Assembly: GCA_046329555.1 (NCBI GenBank) | Contig: JAXLUK010000003.1 | Coordinates: forward strand, 62,001 to 126,000 | Direction of reading: 5' to 3' | From: UBA1941 sp046329555 | GTDB lineage: Bacteria; Bacteroidota; Bacteroidia; Chitinophagales; LD1 | DNA: 64,000 bases | Shown here: in pieces, positions 1 to 8,037 of the stretch | Layout of the letters: the number at the start of each line of letters is the position of its first letter | How positions within the stretch are numbered: position 1 is the stretch's first letter | Program-made: the position numbers and the translations under genes | The notes under the pieces: generated by a model | Database searches by the model: none | What the model was told of the DNA's origin: nothing | Seen by the model: only the letters and a program-made list of their open reading frames with translations

Positions 1-553
1 GTTCAGCCGTATTACTCAGGGTTTTGGTACCGCGTATACGCACTGTGGTTGCCGCTCCTGCCAAACCGTTATCCGTTGTAATTTGCACCCCCGAGGCCTT
101 CCCTTGTAATCCAGATGTAAAATTGTAAACCGGCACATCTTTCAAATCATCTCCTTTCACGCTGGAAATCGAACTGGTTAGTTCGCGTTTTACCTGCGTT
201 CCGTAACCCACCACCACCACTTCATTCAACATCAATTTATCTTCTTTCAGAACGATATCGCGCTGCGGATTCTCTCCCACTTCCAGCGTTACAGTGAGTT
301 CCTGAGGCGTGTAACCGATATAAGAAAACACCAACACTTGCTTGCCCAATGGCGCATTTTGAATGAGGTAATTTCCATCTAAATCGGCAGCCGCACCAAT
401 GGTAGTGCCTTTTATTTTCGCCGTAGCACCTATGAGCCCTTCTTTGGTATCACTGATAATTTTTCCAGTTATCGTAGCAGTCTGCGCCACGCTTAGTGTA
501 GCAATGACACTAAGTAAACTAAACACAACCCCTCGCATTAAACGTAGTTTCAT
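1..553 (-). CDS. SusC/RagA-family TonB-linked outer-membrane receptor, N-terminal part (cut by window edge)
   Basis: Read on the minus strand from an ATG at 553, the frame is open to the left edge, giving about 184 residues. It has a signal peptide of about 25 residues, then a carboxypeptidase-regulatory-like beta-sandwich (about residues 28-105). The characteristic SusC segment LNEVVVVGYGTQ follows, and then the start of the plug domain with VRIRGTKTLS. SusC proteins form outer-membrane pores that import glycans or peptides together with a SusD lipoprotein lid. A SusD gene would lie beyond the left edge and cannot be seen. Family assignment is firm; the substrate is unknown. Confidence 0.9.
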   Translation of the reverse strand, partial: MKLRLMRGVVFSLLSVIATLSVAQTATITGKIISDTKEGLIGATAKIKGTTIGAAADLDGNYLIQNAPLGKQVLVFSYIGYTPQELTVTLEVGENPQRDIVLKEDKLMLNEVVVVGYGTQVKRELTSSISSVKGDDLKDVPVYNFTSGLQGKASGVQITTDNGLAGAATTVRIRGTKTLSNTAE

Positions 554-615
554 ATCAAGATGTTAATTGGATAGGGCTAAAATAAAAAAATAGTTAAAAG
601 CGGGCGCAGTAACGC

Positions 616-954
616 CTATTTACCGGCTTCCCACTCGGCTGTCTTCTTGGCTAACTGCTCGGCGAATGCCTTAACTTCCTCTTTTACATAAGGATTGCGT
701 GTGGCACGGTGGTAAGAATCAGCCATGGAAAGCAAGGTTTGAAAGAAGTGAGAATGCATTTCATCAATCGTCATTTCATTCGTCCATAAATCAATTTTCA
801 GGGTTTCCTTCTGTACCGCATCCCAAATAGATACCATAATACTTTTGCAATCGCGAAGTTCTTGATTTTTCGAATCGCTGGCCTGCCATTTAATGTCAAC
901 AGGCATATTAGTATCATCTAATTGCACTCTAAAGCGAATATCTGATGTTTTCAT
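616..954 (-). CDS. gldC: Gliding motility / T9SS-associated protein GldC
   Basis: A 112-residue cytoplasmic protein without signal peptide. Its sequence follows the GldC pattern: an N-terminal strand-rich part (SDIRFRVQLDD), a central IKWQASD, and the run KIDLWTNEMTIDEMHSHFFQTL near residues 54-75. GldC is a small accessory protein of Bacteroidota gliding and type IX secretion; its exact biochemical role is not settled. Its ATG overlaps the stop of the thioredoxin-like gene upstream (ATGA), so the two are probably cotranscribed. A T9SS cargo protein (peptidase at 23282) and a RemB-like protein (19478) in the same window fit this call. Confidence 0.85.
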   Translation of the reverse strand: MKTSDIRFRVQLDDTNMPVDIKWQASDSKNQELRDCKSIMVSIWDAVQKETLKIDLWTNEMTIDEMHSHFFQTLLSMADSYHRATRNPYVKEEVKAFAEQLAKKTAEWEAGK

Positions 955-1547
955 AGTTGTTTTAAAATATCTAGTAATTCCAATTGTAAAGCCTTGTTGT
1001 TGTCGGCTTCATACCACGCGTGAACAGCCCTCACTTTATCGCCAAAAGAGGTGGCTGCATCTTTAATTTGTTCCTGCACTTTCATTTGCAAAACTGCCGG
1101 CCTGGGTCCCCATGTGGCGCGAACCTTACCGGTTGCATCGGCAATAACTAATTTAGGAATAGAATTGCTGCCGTTGGTCTGAAATTGCGCCATAATCTCA
1201 GGATGCGCATCTGAACAAATCATCCCAAACTTAACTGAAGGGGAACAGGCCGCTAAAATTTGTAATGCCGGAACTTGCTGGGCCGCGTCACCACACCAGG
1301 GTTCCGCTAACACCAGCCAGTGCCATGATTCTTTCAAATTACTAAGCAGATTGTACAGCTTCGTTTCCACAGTTAAAAATTCCTGAACTCGTTTCATTCG
1401 CGCCAGATTGGCTTCAGTATATCGACGCATTTTTTCGTCGTGATACTTTTCAGGTCGTTGGCCCGTACCTGCACAAACCTGCGCGTATGCCCAGTATTCC
1501 TCCCAGCTCACAGCGGCTGAAAAAATGGTATCGTCTAATTGTTTCAA
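951..1547 (-). CDS. Thioredoxin-like family protein
   Basis: A thioredoxin-fold protein with LAEPWCGDAAQQVPAL in place of the classical WCGPC, so it has only one cysteine at the usual active site. The later SIPKLVIAD corresponds to the cis-proline loop. Proteins of this type in Bacteroidota are cytoplasmic and often carry WCGD motifs; the function is undefined. The start is uncertain. The first ATG of the frame is at 1685 and would overlap the divergent aldo/keto reductase start by 61 bp, and its extra 46 residues look unlike protein. A TTG at 1547 (then KQLDDTIF) is preferred here. The gene overlaps gldC downstream by 4 bp. Confidence 0.7.
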   Translation of the reverse strand: MKQLDDTIFSAAVSWEEYWAYAQVCAGTGQRPEKYHDEKMRRYTEANLARMKRVQEFLTVETKLYNLLSNLKESWHWLVLAEPWCGDAAQQVPALQILAACSPSVKFGMICSDAHPEIMAQFQTNGSNSIPKLVIADATGKVRATWGPRPAVLQMKVQEQIKDAATSFGDKVRAVHAWYEADNNKALQLELLDILKQL

Positions 1548-1624
1548 GGGCGGTGAAAGTAATGAATTGTGCCTTCTTCCAACCAACCACTTGCAACCCT
1601 CCTTGAACAGGCTATATTCACCTG

Positions 1625-2605
1625 ATGATATACAACAATCTCGGCCGCACCGGCCTGCGGGTAAGCGCACTTTCTCTGGGTTCATGGCTCACTTTCGGCA
1701 ATCAAATCACCGATGATGTAGCTGAGAAACTGATGGTTACCGCCTATAACAACGGCATTAATTTCTTTGATAATGCCGAAACCTATGCACAGGGAAAATC
1801 GGAATTGGTGATGGGCAAGATTTTGAAAAAACTAAATTGGGATCGAAGTACTTACATTGTTTCCAGCAAGGTGTTTTGGGGAGGCCAGCTACCCAATCAA
1901 AAAGGGCTGATGCGCAAACATGTAGTGGAAGCATGTGAAGCGGCTTTAAAGCGATTGCAAGTAGATTATCTGGATTTGTTTTTTTGCCATCGGCCCGATA
2001 TACATACGCCCATCGAAGAAACGGTGCGTACAATGCAAAATCTCATTCAACAGGGTAAGATTCTCTATTGGGGAACCTCTGAGTGGACCGGGCAACAAAT
2101 AACCGAAGCACACTATTGGGCGGAAAGGCTTCATGCTACCGCCCCGGTAATGGAACAGCCGCAATACAATTTGTTTGAACGCGAAAAATTAGAGCGCGAT
2201 TATCTTCCCCTATTTAAAACTTTTGGATTAGGAACTACCATTTGGTCGCCATTGGCCAGCGGCTTGTTAACTGGAAAATATCTGGATCAACTTCCGGATG
2301 ATTCGCGACTCAACCGCGCAGAGTTAGCCTGGTTAAAAGATCGCGCGCTTGGCGATGAAAGCAAATTGGTAAAAGTGAATGCCTTACAACAATTAGCTAA
2401 AGAAACGGGCATTTCATTAGTACATCTCGCGTTATGCTGGTGCCTTGCCAACCCTCATGTTTCTACCGTAATTCTGGGTGCGTCACGCGTTGAACAACTG
2501 GAGGAAAATTTAAAATGTTTAGATCATCAACACCTGCTAACGCCTGAATTGTTGAACCGTATCGAGGCCATCATGCAGAATAAACCGACCATCATAGAGT
2601 ACTAA
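1625..2605 (+). CDS. Aldo/keto reductase, potassium-channel-beta-like (AKR6 type)
   Basis: A full-length 326-residue NADPH-dependent aldo/keto reductase. The catalytic tetrad is visible: D49 in FFDNAETY, Y54, K82 in SSKVF and H122 in FFCHRPD. The C-terminal NADP-binding loop is also present (STVILGASRVEQLEENL). The sequence around NNLGRTGLRVSALSLGSW and the VFWGG segment is typical of the voltage-gated potassium channel beta-subunit group, which in bacteria are soluble reductases of aldehydes. The physiological substrate is not evident. The gene is divergent from the thioredoxin-like gene and ends in a bidirectional hairpin terminator. Confidence 0.9.
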   Translation: MIYNNLGRTGLRVSALSLGSWLTFGNQITDDVAEKLMVTAYNNGINFFDNAETYAQGKSELVMGKILKKLNWDRSTYIVSSKVFWGGQLPNQKGLMRKHVVEACEAALKRLQVDYLDLFFCHRPDIHTPIEETVRTMQNLIQQGKILYWGTSEWTGQQITEAHYWAERLHATAPVMEQPQYNLFEREKLERDYLPLFKTFGLGTTIWSPLASGLLTGKYLDQLPDDSRLNRAELAWLKDRALGDESKLVKVNALQQLAKETGISLVHLALCWCLANPHVSTVILGASRVEQLEENLKCLDHQHLLTPELLNRIEAIMQNKPTIIEY

Positions 2606-2607
2606 AA

Positions 2608-2638
2608 AAAATCGCGCTCCGGGAGGCAGCGCGATTTT
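2608..2638. terminator. Bidirectional rho-independent terminator
   Basis: An 11-bp perfect stem (AAAATCGCGCT / AGCGCGATTTT) with a 9-nt loop starts 2 nt after the stop codon of the aldo/keto reductase. A and T runs on either side let it work for both this gene and the convergent lipoprotein gene ending at 2657. Confidence 0.85.
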
Positions 2639-2656
2639 AATGGCGTTGAAGTGACG

Positions 2657-3055
2657 TTATGGTTTAACGAAGAAGGAAACCGATTTCATGGTCATGTTAT
2701 CGTGATGATCTTCCACATGTACCATTAAAGTAGCGGCCCGTACACTCATTACCATAGGTGCTGGCGTAACGGTTGTATCGTAAGTGTAGGTAGATAACTC
2801 ATGAACATATGGCGATGCCATCAGGAACGTATCCGTTCCGCTGATTACACTCACTTCAGCTTCATGAAGGTCGGTATTGTCGCCCATCGTAGCGGTAATT
2901 CTGATGGCACTGGCAGAAACGGTATCGCCGTTGGCCGGGCGGGTGATGGTTAACGTTGGCGCGGTAGTATCTGTTTCATCTTTCTTCTTGCAGGAAAAAA
3001 GAACTACCGACAAAGCGCAAATTACGAATGCGTTGACAAAAAGATTGTTTTTCAT
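2657..3055 (-). CDS. Small secreted lipoprotein with Ig-like domain, function unknown
   Basis: A 132-residue lipoprotein: MKNNLFVN start, hydrophobic core and lipobox ending VLFSC (Cys22), followed by a KKKDE tether. The rest reads as one Ig-like beta-sandwich (APTLTITRPANGDTVSAS then ITATMGDNTDLHEAEVSV) containing several His and Asp residues near the end (HVEDHHDN). The ATG at 3055 was chosen because it sits directly before the signal peptide. The gene lies 16 bp downstream of the outer-membrane protein gene and probably shares its operon. The histidine-rich end could bind a metal, but that is inference. Confidence 0.75.
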   Translation of the reverse strand: MKNNLFVNAFVICALSVVLFSCKKKDETDTTAPTLTITRPANGDTVSASAIRITATMGDNTDLHEAEVSVISGTDTFLMASPYVHELSTYTYDTTVTPAPMVMSVRAATLMVHVEDHHDNMTMKSVSFFVKP

Positions 3056-3071
3056 TGTTGTTTTTATTGAT

Positions 3072-3959
3072 TTAAAAAATGTAATACCATCCAGATTCAA
3101 GGGTAAAGATCGGTTTAGGAAATGAGGTGCCGTTCACTATGGCGTAAATACTAGGTTGCGCCTTAAGCGACATGGCGAAATGCTTGGCGTGAAATTCCAA
3201 ACCAGCATCTGCAAATACGTTCTTACTACCAGTGTAATCTTTCCACTTGTAATGGCTTCGGGTCATGAAAATTTCTTCATAACCGAATCCTGCCATCAGT
3301 AAAATGCGCCAGGCAGGCTTGCGCCATTCAAACGTAGCATCACCTAAAGCCTGAAGTTTATCTCCCAGTTTCACTTCAGCCGTATTTTGCGTATTTGCCT
3401 TGTAATTGATACTCAACATTAATCCCCATTGGCCCATTTGTCCGAAATAATTTGCTGCTGAAAGGATGTCGAAACTTCCGGTTCCTAGCTGCAAACCCTG
3501 GTCATTAGCCGTATTGTATTTCCCAATGGGAAATTTCAAACCTAAACCAAGTCGTAAATGTTGTTGCCAGCCGTTGCATTTCGATTTTATCCAGGGCAGT
3601 TGATATTGGTAGAACAATACCGGGTCACCGATACCCGTAGCGGCTGTTTTTCGAGGGCGATCGATCAATATTACATAAGGAATGGTGAGCGTGAAGAAGT
3701 GCCTTCCTCGTATGGCATATCGCCCAAACAATTCAACCGTTTCTAATTGATTTGGATTGAAAAACGATTTATTCTCAGACGTTACCAGCGCGCTTTGATC
3801 CAAATCAAAACGTTTTAACGAATATCGAATACCGGCCAATGGCCGATTGGATGTCAAAAAAACATCCGCAGAACAGGAACTTCCAACAGCACAGCAGCTT
3901 TGTGCATGGACACTCGCAGACAGCGCCATCAACGCTATCACACGAAAAATCAATTTCAT
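3072..3959 (-). CDS. Outer-membrane beta-barrel protein (transporter-like)
   Basis: A 295-residue protein with a signal peptide (MKLIFRVIALMALSASVHAQ) and a cysteine-rich mature start (SCCAVGSSCSADVF). A series of amphipathic strands follows, ending in an aromatic C-terminal residue (SGWYYIF), as expected for a beta-barrel inserted by BAM. Such proteins are sometimes annotated as transporters of the phenol-degradation meta-pathway family. The start at 3959 excludes 16 unlikely leader residues. It is middle gene of a three-gene minus-strand cluster. A metal-related role is possible from the cysteines but unproven. Confidence 0.7.
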   Translation of the reverse strand: MKLIFRVIALMALSASVHAQSCCAVGSSCSADVFLTSNRPLAGIRYSLKRFDLDQSALVTSENKSFFNPNQLETVELFGRYAIRGRHFFTLTIPYVILIDRPRKTAATGIGDPVLFYQYQLPWIKSKCNGWQQHLRLGLGLKFPIGKYNTANDQGLQLGTGSFDILSAANYFGQMGQWGLMLSINYKANTQNTAEVKLGDKLQALGDATFEWRKPAWRILLMAGFGYEEIFMTRSHYKWKDYTGSKNVFADAGLEFHAKHFAMSLKAQPSIYAIVNGTSFPKPIFTLESGWYYIF

Positions 3960-3987
3960 AAGATAAAAATTATTGAAGAATAGTTTT

Positions 3988-4362
3988 CTACACAGAAAAC
4001 TTCGCACAGGGCGGCTTCAATAAGGCGTTCTGTTCGGCAACAGTCAAATCAGAACGATACGGCAAAAATTGAAAGGGTCTTTCTTTCGTCAGAACAGTTA
4101 ATTTGAACTGAGGCGAAGACAAGATATACTCCTGTAATTGCTCTTGCAGCGAAAACAATTTTCGCGAACCCTCTTCTGCTTTCTTTAATTGCCTGGATAA
4201 ATAACATTTACCATTACAATGCATTTCAGGGCGGTTGCGGTTCTCACACAACTTTTCAACGTAGTACTGCCGGTTGAGGCTGTAATAAACCTGCAGACCC
4301 GTTCCCACCACATGTTGTAACAAGGTGAACGCAATCAGTAGTATGACCCAAACTTTTTTCAA
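3988..4362 (-). CDS. Small membrane-anchored cysteine-containing protein, function unknown
   Basis: A 124-residue protein with one N-terminal hydrophobic segment (VWVILLIAFTLLQHVVG) and a periplasmic part. The distinctive stretch is YYVEKLCENRNRPEMHC followed by NGKCYLSRQLKKA, giving three cysteines and one histidine close together, followed by charged helices. I recall similar short proteins in other Bacteroidota beside metal-related outer-membrane genes, but cannot name a family. It is the first gene of the 4362-2657 cluster, 28 bp from the barrel gene. Confidence 0.65.
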   Translation of the reverse strand: MKKVWVILLIAFTLLQHVVGTGLQVYYSLNRQYYVEKLCENRNRPEMHCNGKCYLSRQLKKAEEGSRKLFSLQEQLQEYILSSPQFKLTVLTKERPFQFLPYRSDLTVAEQNALLKPPCAKFSV

Positions 4363-4427
4363 CGCGGTGAAGTTAATCTTTTACAAAACGCTGTCAAAAG
4401 GAAAAGCAAAAACGTTCTTGGAAGCGT

Positions 4428-4435
4428 TATCTTTG
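4428..4435 (+). promoter_or_regulatory. Candidate -7 promoter box for coaD
   Basis: TATCTTTG matches the Bacteroidota -7 consensus TAnnTTTG and lies 15 bp before the coaD ATG. No good TTTG box is seen about 19 bp upstream, so only the -7 element is supported. Confidence 0.4.
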
Positions 4436-4450
4436 CCGATATTTAACTTC

Positions 4451-4915
4451 ATGAAAATTGCAGTATTCCCGGGTTCGTTTGATCCAATAACAGTGGGCCA
4501 TGTTGATATTGTGAAGCGCGCGCTACCTTTATTTGACAAAGTGATTGTAGCTATTGGTGAGAATTCGCAGAAACAGTCGTTATACCCTTTGGAACAGCGG
4601 CTAGGTTGGATCCGCACGGTTTTTCAGGAAGAGAAAAAGGTGGAGGTGGCGCATTTCACCGGTTTAACTGTGAAATTCTGTGAGGAAAGGCAAGCCCGCT
4701 ACATTCTAAGGGGGATTCGCTCAGCTTCTGACTTCGACTATGAAAAAACCATTGCCCACCTGAATAACGCCATGTTGCCTGATCTGGAAACTATCCTCAT
4801 TCTGGCCAAACCTGAGTTATCCAGTATTTCCAGCACCATCGTCCGTGAAATTATCAGGGGTCACGGCAAGGTCAATAAGTTTGTTCCGAAAGAAATTGCC
4901 AAAGAGCTCAAATGA
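4451..4915 (+). CDS. coaD: Phosphopantetheine adenylyltransferase
   Basis: A 154-residue nucleotidyltransferase catalysing the penultimate step of coenzyme A synthesis (4'-phosphopantetheine + ATP to dephospho-CoA). The start is AVFPGSFDPITVGH (T14 to H17, the TxGH nucleotide-binding motif), followed by YILRGIRSASDFDYE and the C-terminal SSISSTIVREI motif. The ATG at 4451 is preferred over an upstream ATG at 4325 because the latter overlaps the divergent gene and adds residues absent from the family. The stop overlaps the next ATG (ATGA). Confidence 0.97.
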   Translation: MKIAVFPGSFDPITVGHVDIVKRALPLFDKVIVAIGENSQKQSLYPLEQRLGWIRTVFQEEKKVEVAHFTGLTVKFCEERQARYILRGIRSASDFDYEKTIAHLNNAMLPDLETILILAKPELSSISSTIVREIIRGHGKVNKFVPKEIAKELK

Positions 4916-5733
4916 AGCAGTTGATTTTTCTTTTGATGTTATGCAGTGGAGTATTGAGCAAGGCTCAGGATGCAGATTCATTGGCAAGCGACCGGGTGCG
5001 CGGGAATACTGCCATAGAATTCATGCGTCACCACGGGATTATCGTGCGGCTTCGCACCAATGCCCGGCAAATTGCAGCTTATCAGCAAGCCGGAAATACC
5101 AAGATGGTGCAATCGATCGAGCGAAAAACAGAACAAATCAACCTGCATCTGATACATGCCCTCGTTCGAAGCTGGACCTTTTGCCCGTTGTTTTTCATCA
5201 AAAATACGAATAGCGAAGCACTGAAACATGATACTATTTGGACCTACAATCCCATAACCAAAGTAGATTCAGCCATATTGCTGGGTAACGATACTTTTTT
5301 TGTGATGGATTACGGTCCGGCTATGGCCGAGCAACCAGTAGATGACGCTGCCTTTAGGAATCAGAATAAGCACGAAGAATCTGGAACCGTTGTGGCCGAC
5401 GAGGCCCTGGTGATGAAAGACCGGATGTTCAAACAATTAGTTCGGCCATTTCCTTATTTCATTAATCTGTCATGGTCGTATTTCTTCGGTAATTTTGCCA
5501 AAAGCAAAACAGAGCGTTTGGATGAGGTAGTAGTTCACAGCAACCAGTTTGATCAAACGGTTAGGCAATGGAACGATCAGATGATTCGGTTTTACGGGCG
5601 CGCTTTAAAGAAAAGAGGCATTGATGTTCCTGCTCCGGAAGATGTATATTGGCACCAGAAAAACCCCAACCGCAAATATTTTCCATGGATACCACAGATA
5701 GAAGCGCGATCCGACTCCATATCGAAAAGGTAG
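4912..5733 (+). CDS. Secreted hypothetical protein
   Basis: A 273-residue protein with signal peptide MKQLIFLLMLCSGVLSKAQ. The mature part is soluble-looking, with a predicted helical stretch rich in Gln (about residues 50-80) and the segments NPITKVDSAILLGNDTFFVMDYG and LDEVVVHSNQFDQTVRQW. It resembles conserved Bacteroidota periplasmic proteins without assigned function. It overlaps coaD by 4 bp upstream and lipB by 49 bp downstream, so it belongs to the same transcription unit. Confidence 0.7.
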   Translation: MKQLIFLLMLCSGVLSKAQDADSLASDRVRGNTAIEFMRHHGIIVRLRTNARQIAAYQQAGNTKMVQSIERKTEQINLHLIHALVRSWTFCPLFFIKNTNSEALKHDTIWTYNPITKVDSAILLGNDTFFVMDYGPAMAEQPVDDAAFRNQNKHEESGTVVADEALVMKDRMFKQLVRPFPYFINLSWSYFFGNFAKSKTERLDEVVVHSNQFDQTVRQWNDQMIRFYGRALKKRGIDVPAPEDVYWHQKNPNRKYFPWIPQIEARSDSISKR

Positions 5734-6356
5734 CCACGCATTACCGTGAAACCGAAATACTCCAGCAACAATGGTTTGATCAGAATATTACAGCCAAGCT
5801 GGCTGGACATGCCACCCAAAACACGCTGATCATCTGCGAGCATCAGCCTGTTTATACCCTTGGCAAATCCGGGAAGCTGGAAAATCTGTTGTTCGACCCC
5901 GAGCGAGTTGGCGCTGCCTTGATGTTTACCAATCGCGGTGGGGATATTACCTTTCACGGGCCGGGTCAATTGGTGGCGTATCCAATTTTTGACTTAGATA
6001 CTTTGAACATAGGCGTAGCTTCCTTTGTTTCGGCGCTGGAAGAAATCGTAATTCGCACTATTGCTGAATATGGCCTTTCTGGCAATCGGATAGATGGCGC
6101 TTCAGGAGTTTGGCTGACCGATGGCGCGGAGCCGCGAAAGATTTGCGCCGTTGGACTGAAAGTAAGCCGGCTTTGTACGATGCACGGAATTGCTATCAAT
6201 GTAAACACTGATCTGAAGTTTTTTAGCTATATCGTTCCCTGCGGTTTACCCGATAAAGGGGTTACTTCATTGGCTAAGGAATTAGGACAAACAGTTGATT
6301 TCGAACATTTTAAAGATCGTTTTATTCATCATTTCCTGAATTTCTTCCATCCATAA
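5685..6356 (+). CDS. lipB: Lipoyl(octanoyl) transferase
   Basis: Transfers octanoyl from acyl-carrier protein to lipoyl domains, the first step of lipoate assembly; the 2-oxoglutarate dehydrogenase E2 at 31213 would be one recipient. Visible motifs are RGGDITFHGPGQ (residues 85-96), the lysine in RKICAVGLKVSR (K152) and the thiol in VPCGLPDKGVTSL (C186). The ATG at 5685 gives 223 residues; an alternative ATG at 5649 adds 12. Either start lies inside the preceding gene's 3' end. Confidence 0.95.
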   Translation: MDTTDRSAIRLHIEKVATHYRETEILQQQWFDQNITAKLAGHATQNTLIICEHQPVYTLGKSGKLENLLFDPERVGAALMFTNRGGDITFHGPGQLVAYPIFDLDTLNIGVASFVSALEEIVIRTIAEYGLSGNRIDGASGVWLTDGAEPRKICAVGLKVSRLCTMHGIAINVNTDLKFFSYIVPCGLPDKGVTSLAKELGQTVDFEHFKDRFIHHFLNFFHP

Positions 6357-6374
6357 AAATCAGGCTAGGCATTG

Positions 6375-6405
6375 TTTGCATTTTTAACGGAAAAAACTAC
6401 TTTTG
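6375..6405 (+). promoter_or_regulatory. Bacteroidota sigma-A promoter of rpsT
   Basis: TTTG at 6375-6378, a 19-nt spacer, then TACTTTTG at 6398-6405: a full match to TTTG-N19-TAnnTTTG. The leader to the rpsT ATG is about 12 nt. The -7 region shares the string TTTGCCGTCC with the promoter of rpmE2 at 48407. Confidence 0.8.
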
Positions 6406-6423
6406 CCGTCCCAAAGAAAAAAC

Positions 6424-6678
6424 ATGGCACATCATAAGTCATCAATCAAGCGCATTCGTCAAACTGCAAAACGCAGATTAGCTAACCGTTATTACGCGAA
6501 AACCATGCGTAATGCGATTCGCGAATTGCGCGCTTCTAAGAAGAAAGGCGAAGCTCAAAAAGCACTGGTTAAAGTAGTTTCACTGATTGATAAAGTAGCG
6601 AAGCGCGGACAGATTCACAAAAACAAAGCCTCGAATCTGAAGTCAAGCCTAACCAAGCGCGTAGCTGCAGCCAAATAA
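6424..6678 (+). CDS. rpsT: 30S ribosomal protein bS20
   Basis: An 84-residue basic protein with the S20 pattern: MAHHKSSIKRIRQT start, RNRYYAKTMRN-like central helix and the C-terminal GQIHKNKASNLKSSL segment. It binds 16S rRNA at the bottom of the 30S body. The start at MAHHKSS is preferred over an upstream ATG that would place seven extra residues inside the promoter. The gene is monocistronic, with its own promoter and terminator. Confidence 0.97.
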   Translation: MAHHKSSIKRIRQTAKRRLANRYYAKTMRNAIRELRASKKKGEAQKALVKVVSLIDKVAKRGQIHKNKASNLKSSLTKRVAAAK

Positions 6679-6700
6679 GTTTCCTGAAAATTATATTTAA

Positions 6701-6726
6701 AGGCCCGCCAATGCGGGCTTTTTTAT
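6701..6726 (+). terminator. Rho-independent terminator of rpsT
   Basis: GCCCGC / GCGGGC six-bp stem with loop CAAT (6703-6718), followed by a run of six T. Confidence 0.85.
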
Positions 6727-6743
6727 TTTTCTAAATTCACGAA

Positions 6744-7589
6744 ATGATTCAAACCATTGCCGTAATAGGTGCCGGAACCATGGGGGCTGGCATTGCTCAG
6801 GTTTTTGCTCAACAGGGCTTTTCTACCTTGCTATTTGATGTGAATGCCAACGCCCTAAACCACGCTAAAAATGGTATTTGCCAGCAGTTTGACGCCTTGG
6901 TTGCTAAAGGAAAGTTAACGGAAAAAGCAGCATCTGAAGCTTTACAATGCGTTCGATTCATAGCGGATGATACACAGCTCGAAGCAGATTTGTTCATCGA
7001 GGCCATTATTGAGCAAGCAGCCCCCAAAAGAGCCGTTTTCGAAAAGATTATGGAACGATGTCCGAACGCTATTTTCTGTAGTAATACTTCTTCTCTTAGT
7101 ATTACTGGGTTAGCCGCAGGATTGACGCAATCAAGTCGATTTGCGGGACTGCATTTCTTTAATCCGGCACCCGTGATGAAGTTGGTGGAAATTGTTCGCG
7201 GCGCAGCTACAGATGCTAACGTCATCACTGCTTTGCAAGAAATTTGCGCACGGATTGGTAAAACATCGGTGGTTTGTGAAGATGCGCCGGGTTTTATTGT
7301 CAATCGTGTAGCGCGGCATTATTATGTTGAAAGCTTAAAGCTGGCCGAGGAAGGCGTGGCTTCAATTTCAACTACCGATCAATTAATGGAAGCTGCTGGA
7401 TTTAAGATGGGGCCATTTAAGTTAATGGATACCATTGGTAACGATATAAACTATGCGGTTACCCAATCTCTACATCAGGCCTTTCAAGGTCACGCCAAGT
7501 TTCGCCCTTCCCGCCTGCAATTTCAGAAAGTGCAGGCCGGCCATTTAGGAAAAAAAACAGGAAAGGGTTTTTACGATTATTCTAAATAA
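6744..7589 (+). CDS. 3-hydroxyacyl-CoA (3-hydroxybutyryl-CoA) dehydrogenase
   Basis: A 281-residue short-form NAD-dependent 3-hydroxyacyl-CoA dehydrogenase without fused hydratase. The N-terminal Rossmann motif is GAGTMG (residues 9-14). The catalytic pair H137 (GLHFFNPAPVM) and E149 is present, with S116 and N187 (APGFIVNRV), and the C-terminal domain ends GKKTGKGFYDYS. It oxidises 3-hydroxyacyl-CoA to 3-ketoacyl-CoA. The thiolase (35918) and acyl-CoA dehydrogenase (32952) elsewhere in the window act in the same pathway but are not linked in an operon. A small hypothetical starts 4 bp downstream. Confidence 0.93.
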   Translation: MIQTIAVIGAGTMGAGIAQVFAQQGFSTLLFDVNANALNHAKNGICQQFDALVAKGKLTEKAASEALQCVRFIADDTQLEADLFIEAIIEQAAPKRAVFEKIMERCPNAIFCSNTSSLSITGLAAGLTQSSRFAGLHFFNPAPVMKLVEIVRGAATDANVITALQEICARIGKTSVVCEDAPGFIVNRVARHYYVESLKLAEEGVASISTTDQLMEAAGFKMGPFKLMDTIGNDINYAVTQSLHQAFQGHAKFRPSRLQFQKVQAGHLGKKTGKGFYDYSK

Positions 7590-7593
7590 ATCT

Positions 7594-8037
7594 ATGTCAG
7601 ATTCAACCATCCACCTACAGTTTGCTGTTGATTGTTTCAACGGCATTTGGAAAATTCTAGACCAACCTCAACCTGATCACGAAGCCATCAATGAAGCCAT
7701 TCTATTAGCGCATACCAGCACCTGGCACTGGAAGCATGCCGGCACCGAAATTCATCAGCAGCGCGGTGAATGGATTATTTCAAGGGTATACGCCAGATTT
7801 GGTTTTGGCTCTATGGCCTTGTATCATGCTCAACGATGCCTGGCGATAACCGACAAAAATAAATTTGACGATTTTGATCTGGCCTATGCTTATGAAGCCA
7901 TGTGGCGCTCGCTTTTGGTTTCGGAACAACCAGATGAAGCCCGCGTCTATTTTGATAAGGCAATGGCTGCCGCACAGTTAATCCAGAAGGAAGAAGATCG
8001 CCAATGGGTACTTAAAGATCTCGCTGCGGCTCCTTAA
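7594..8037 (+). CDS. Small helical hypothetical protein (TPR-like)
   Basis: A 147-residue soluble protein without signal peptide. It reads as paired alpha helices like a short tetratricopeptide array (GSMALYHAQRCLAI, DLAYAYEAMWRSLL, DEARVYFDKAMAAAQ). I recall unnamed proteins of this kind in Bacteroidota. It probably shares a transcript with the dehydrogenase 4 bp upstream and overlaps the convergent waaA stop by 4 bp. Confidence 0.7.
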   Translation: MSDSTIHLQFAVDCFNGIWKILDQPQPDHEAINEAILLAHTSTWHWKHAGTEIHQQRGEWIISRVYARFGFGSMALYHAQRCLAITDKNKFDDFDLAYAYEAMWRSLLVSEQPDEARVYFDKAMAAAQLIQKEEDRQWVLKDLAAAP

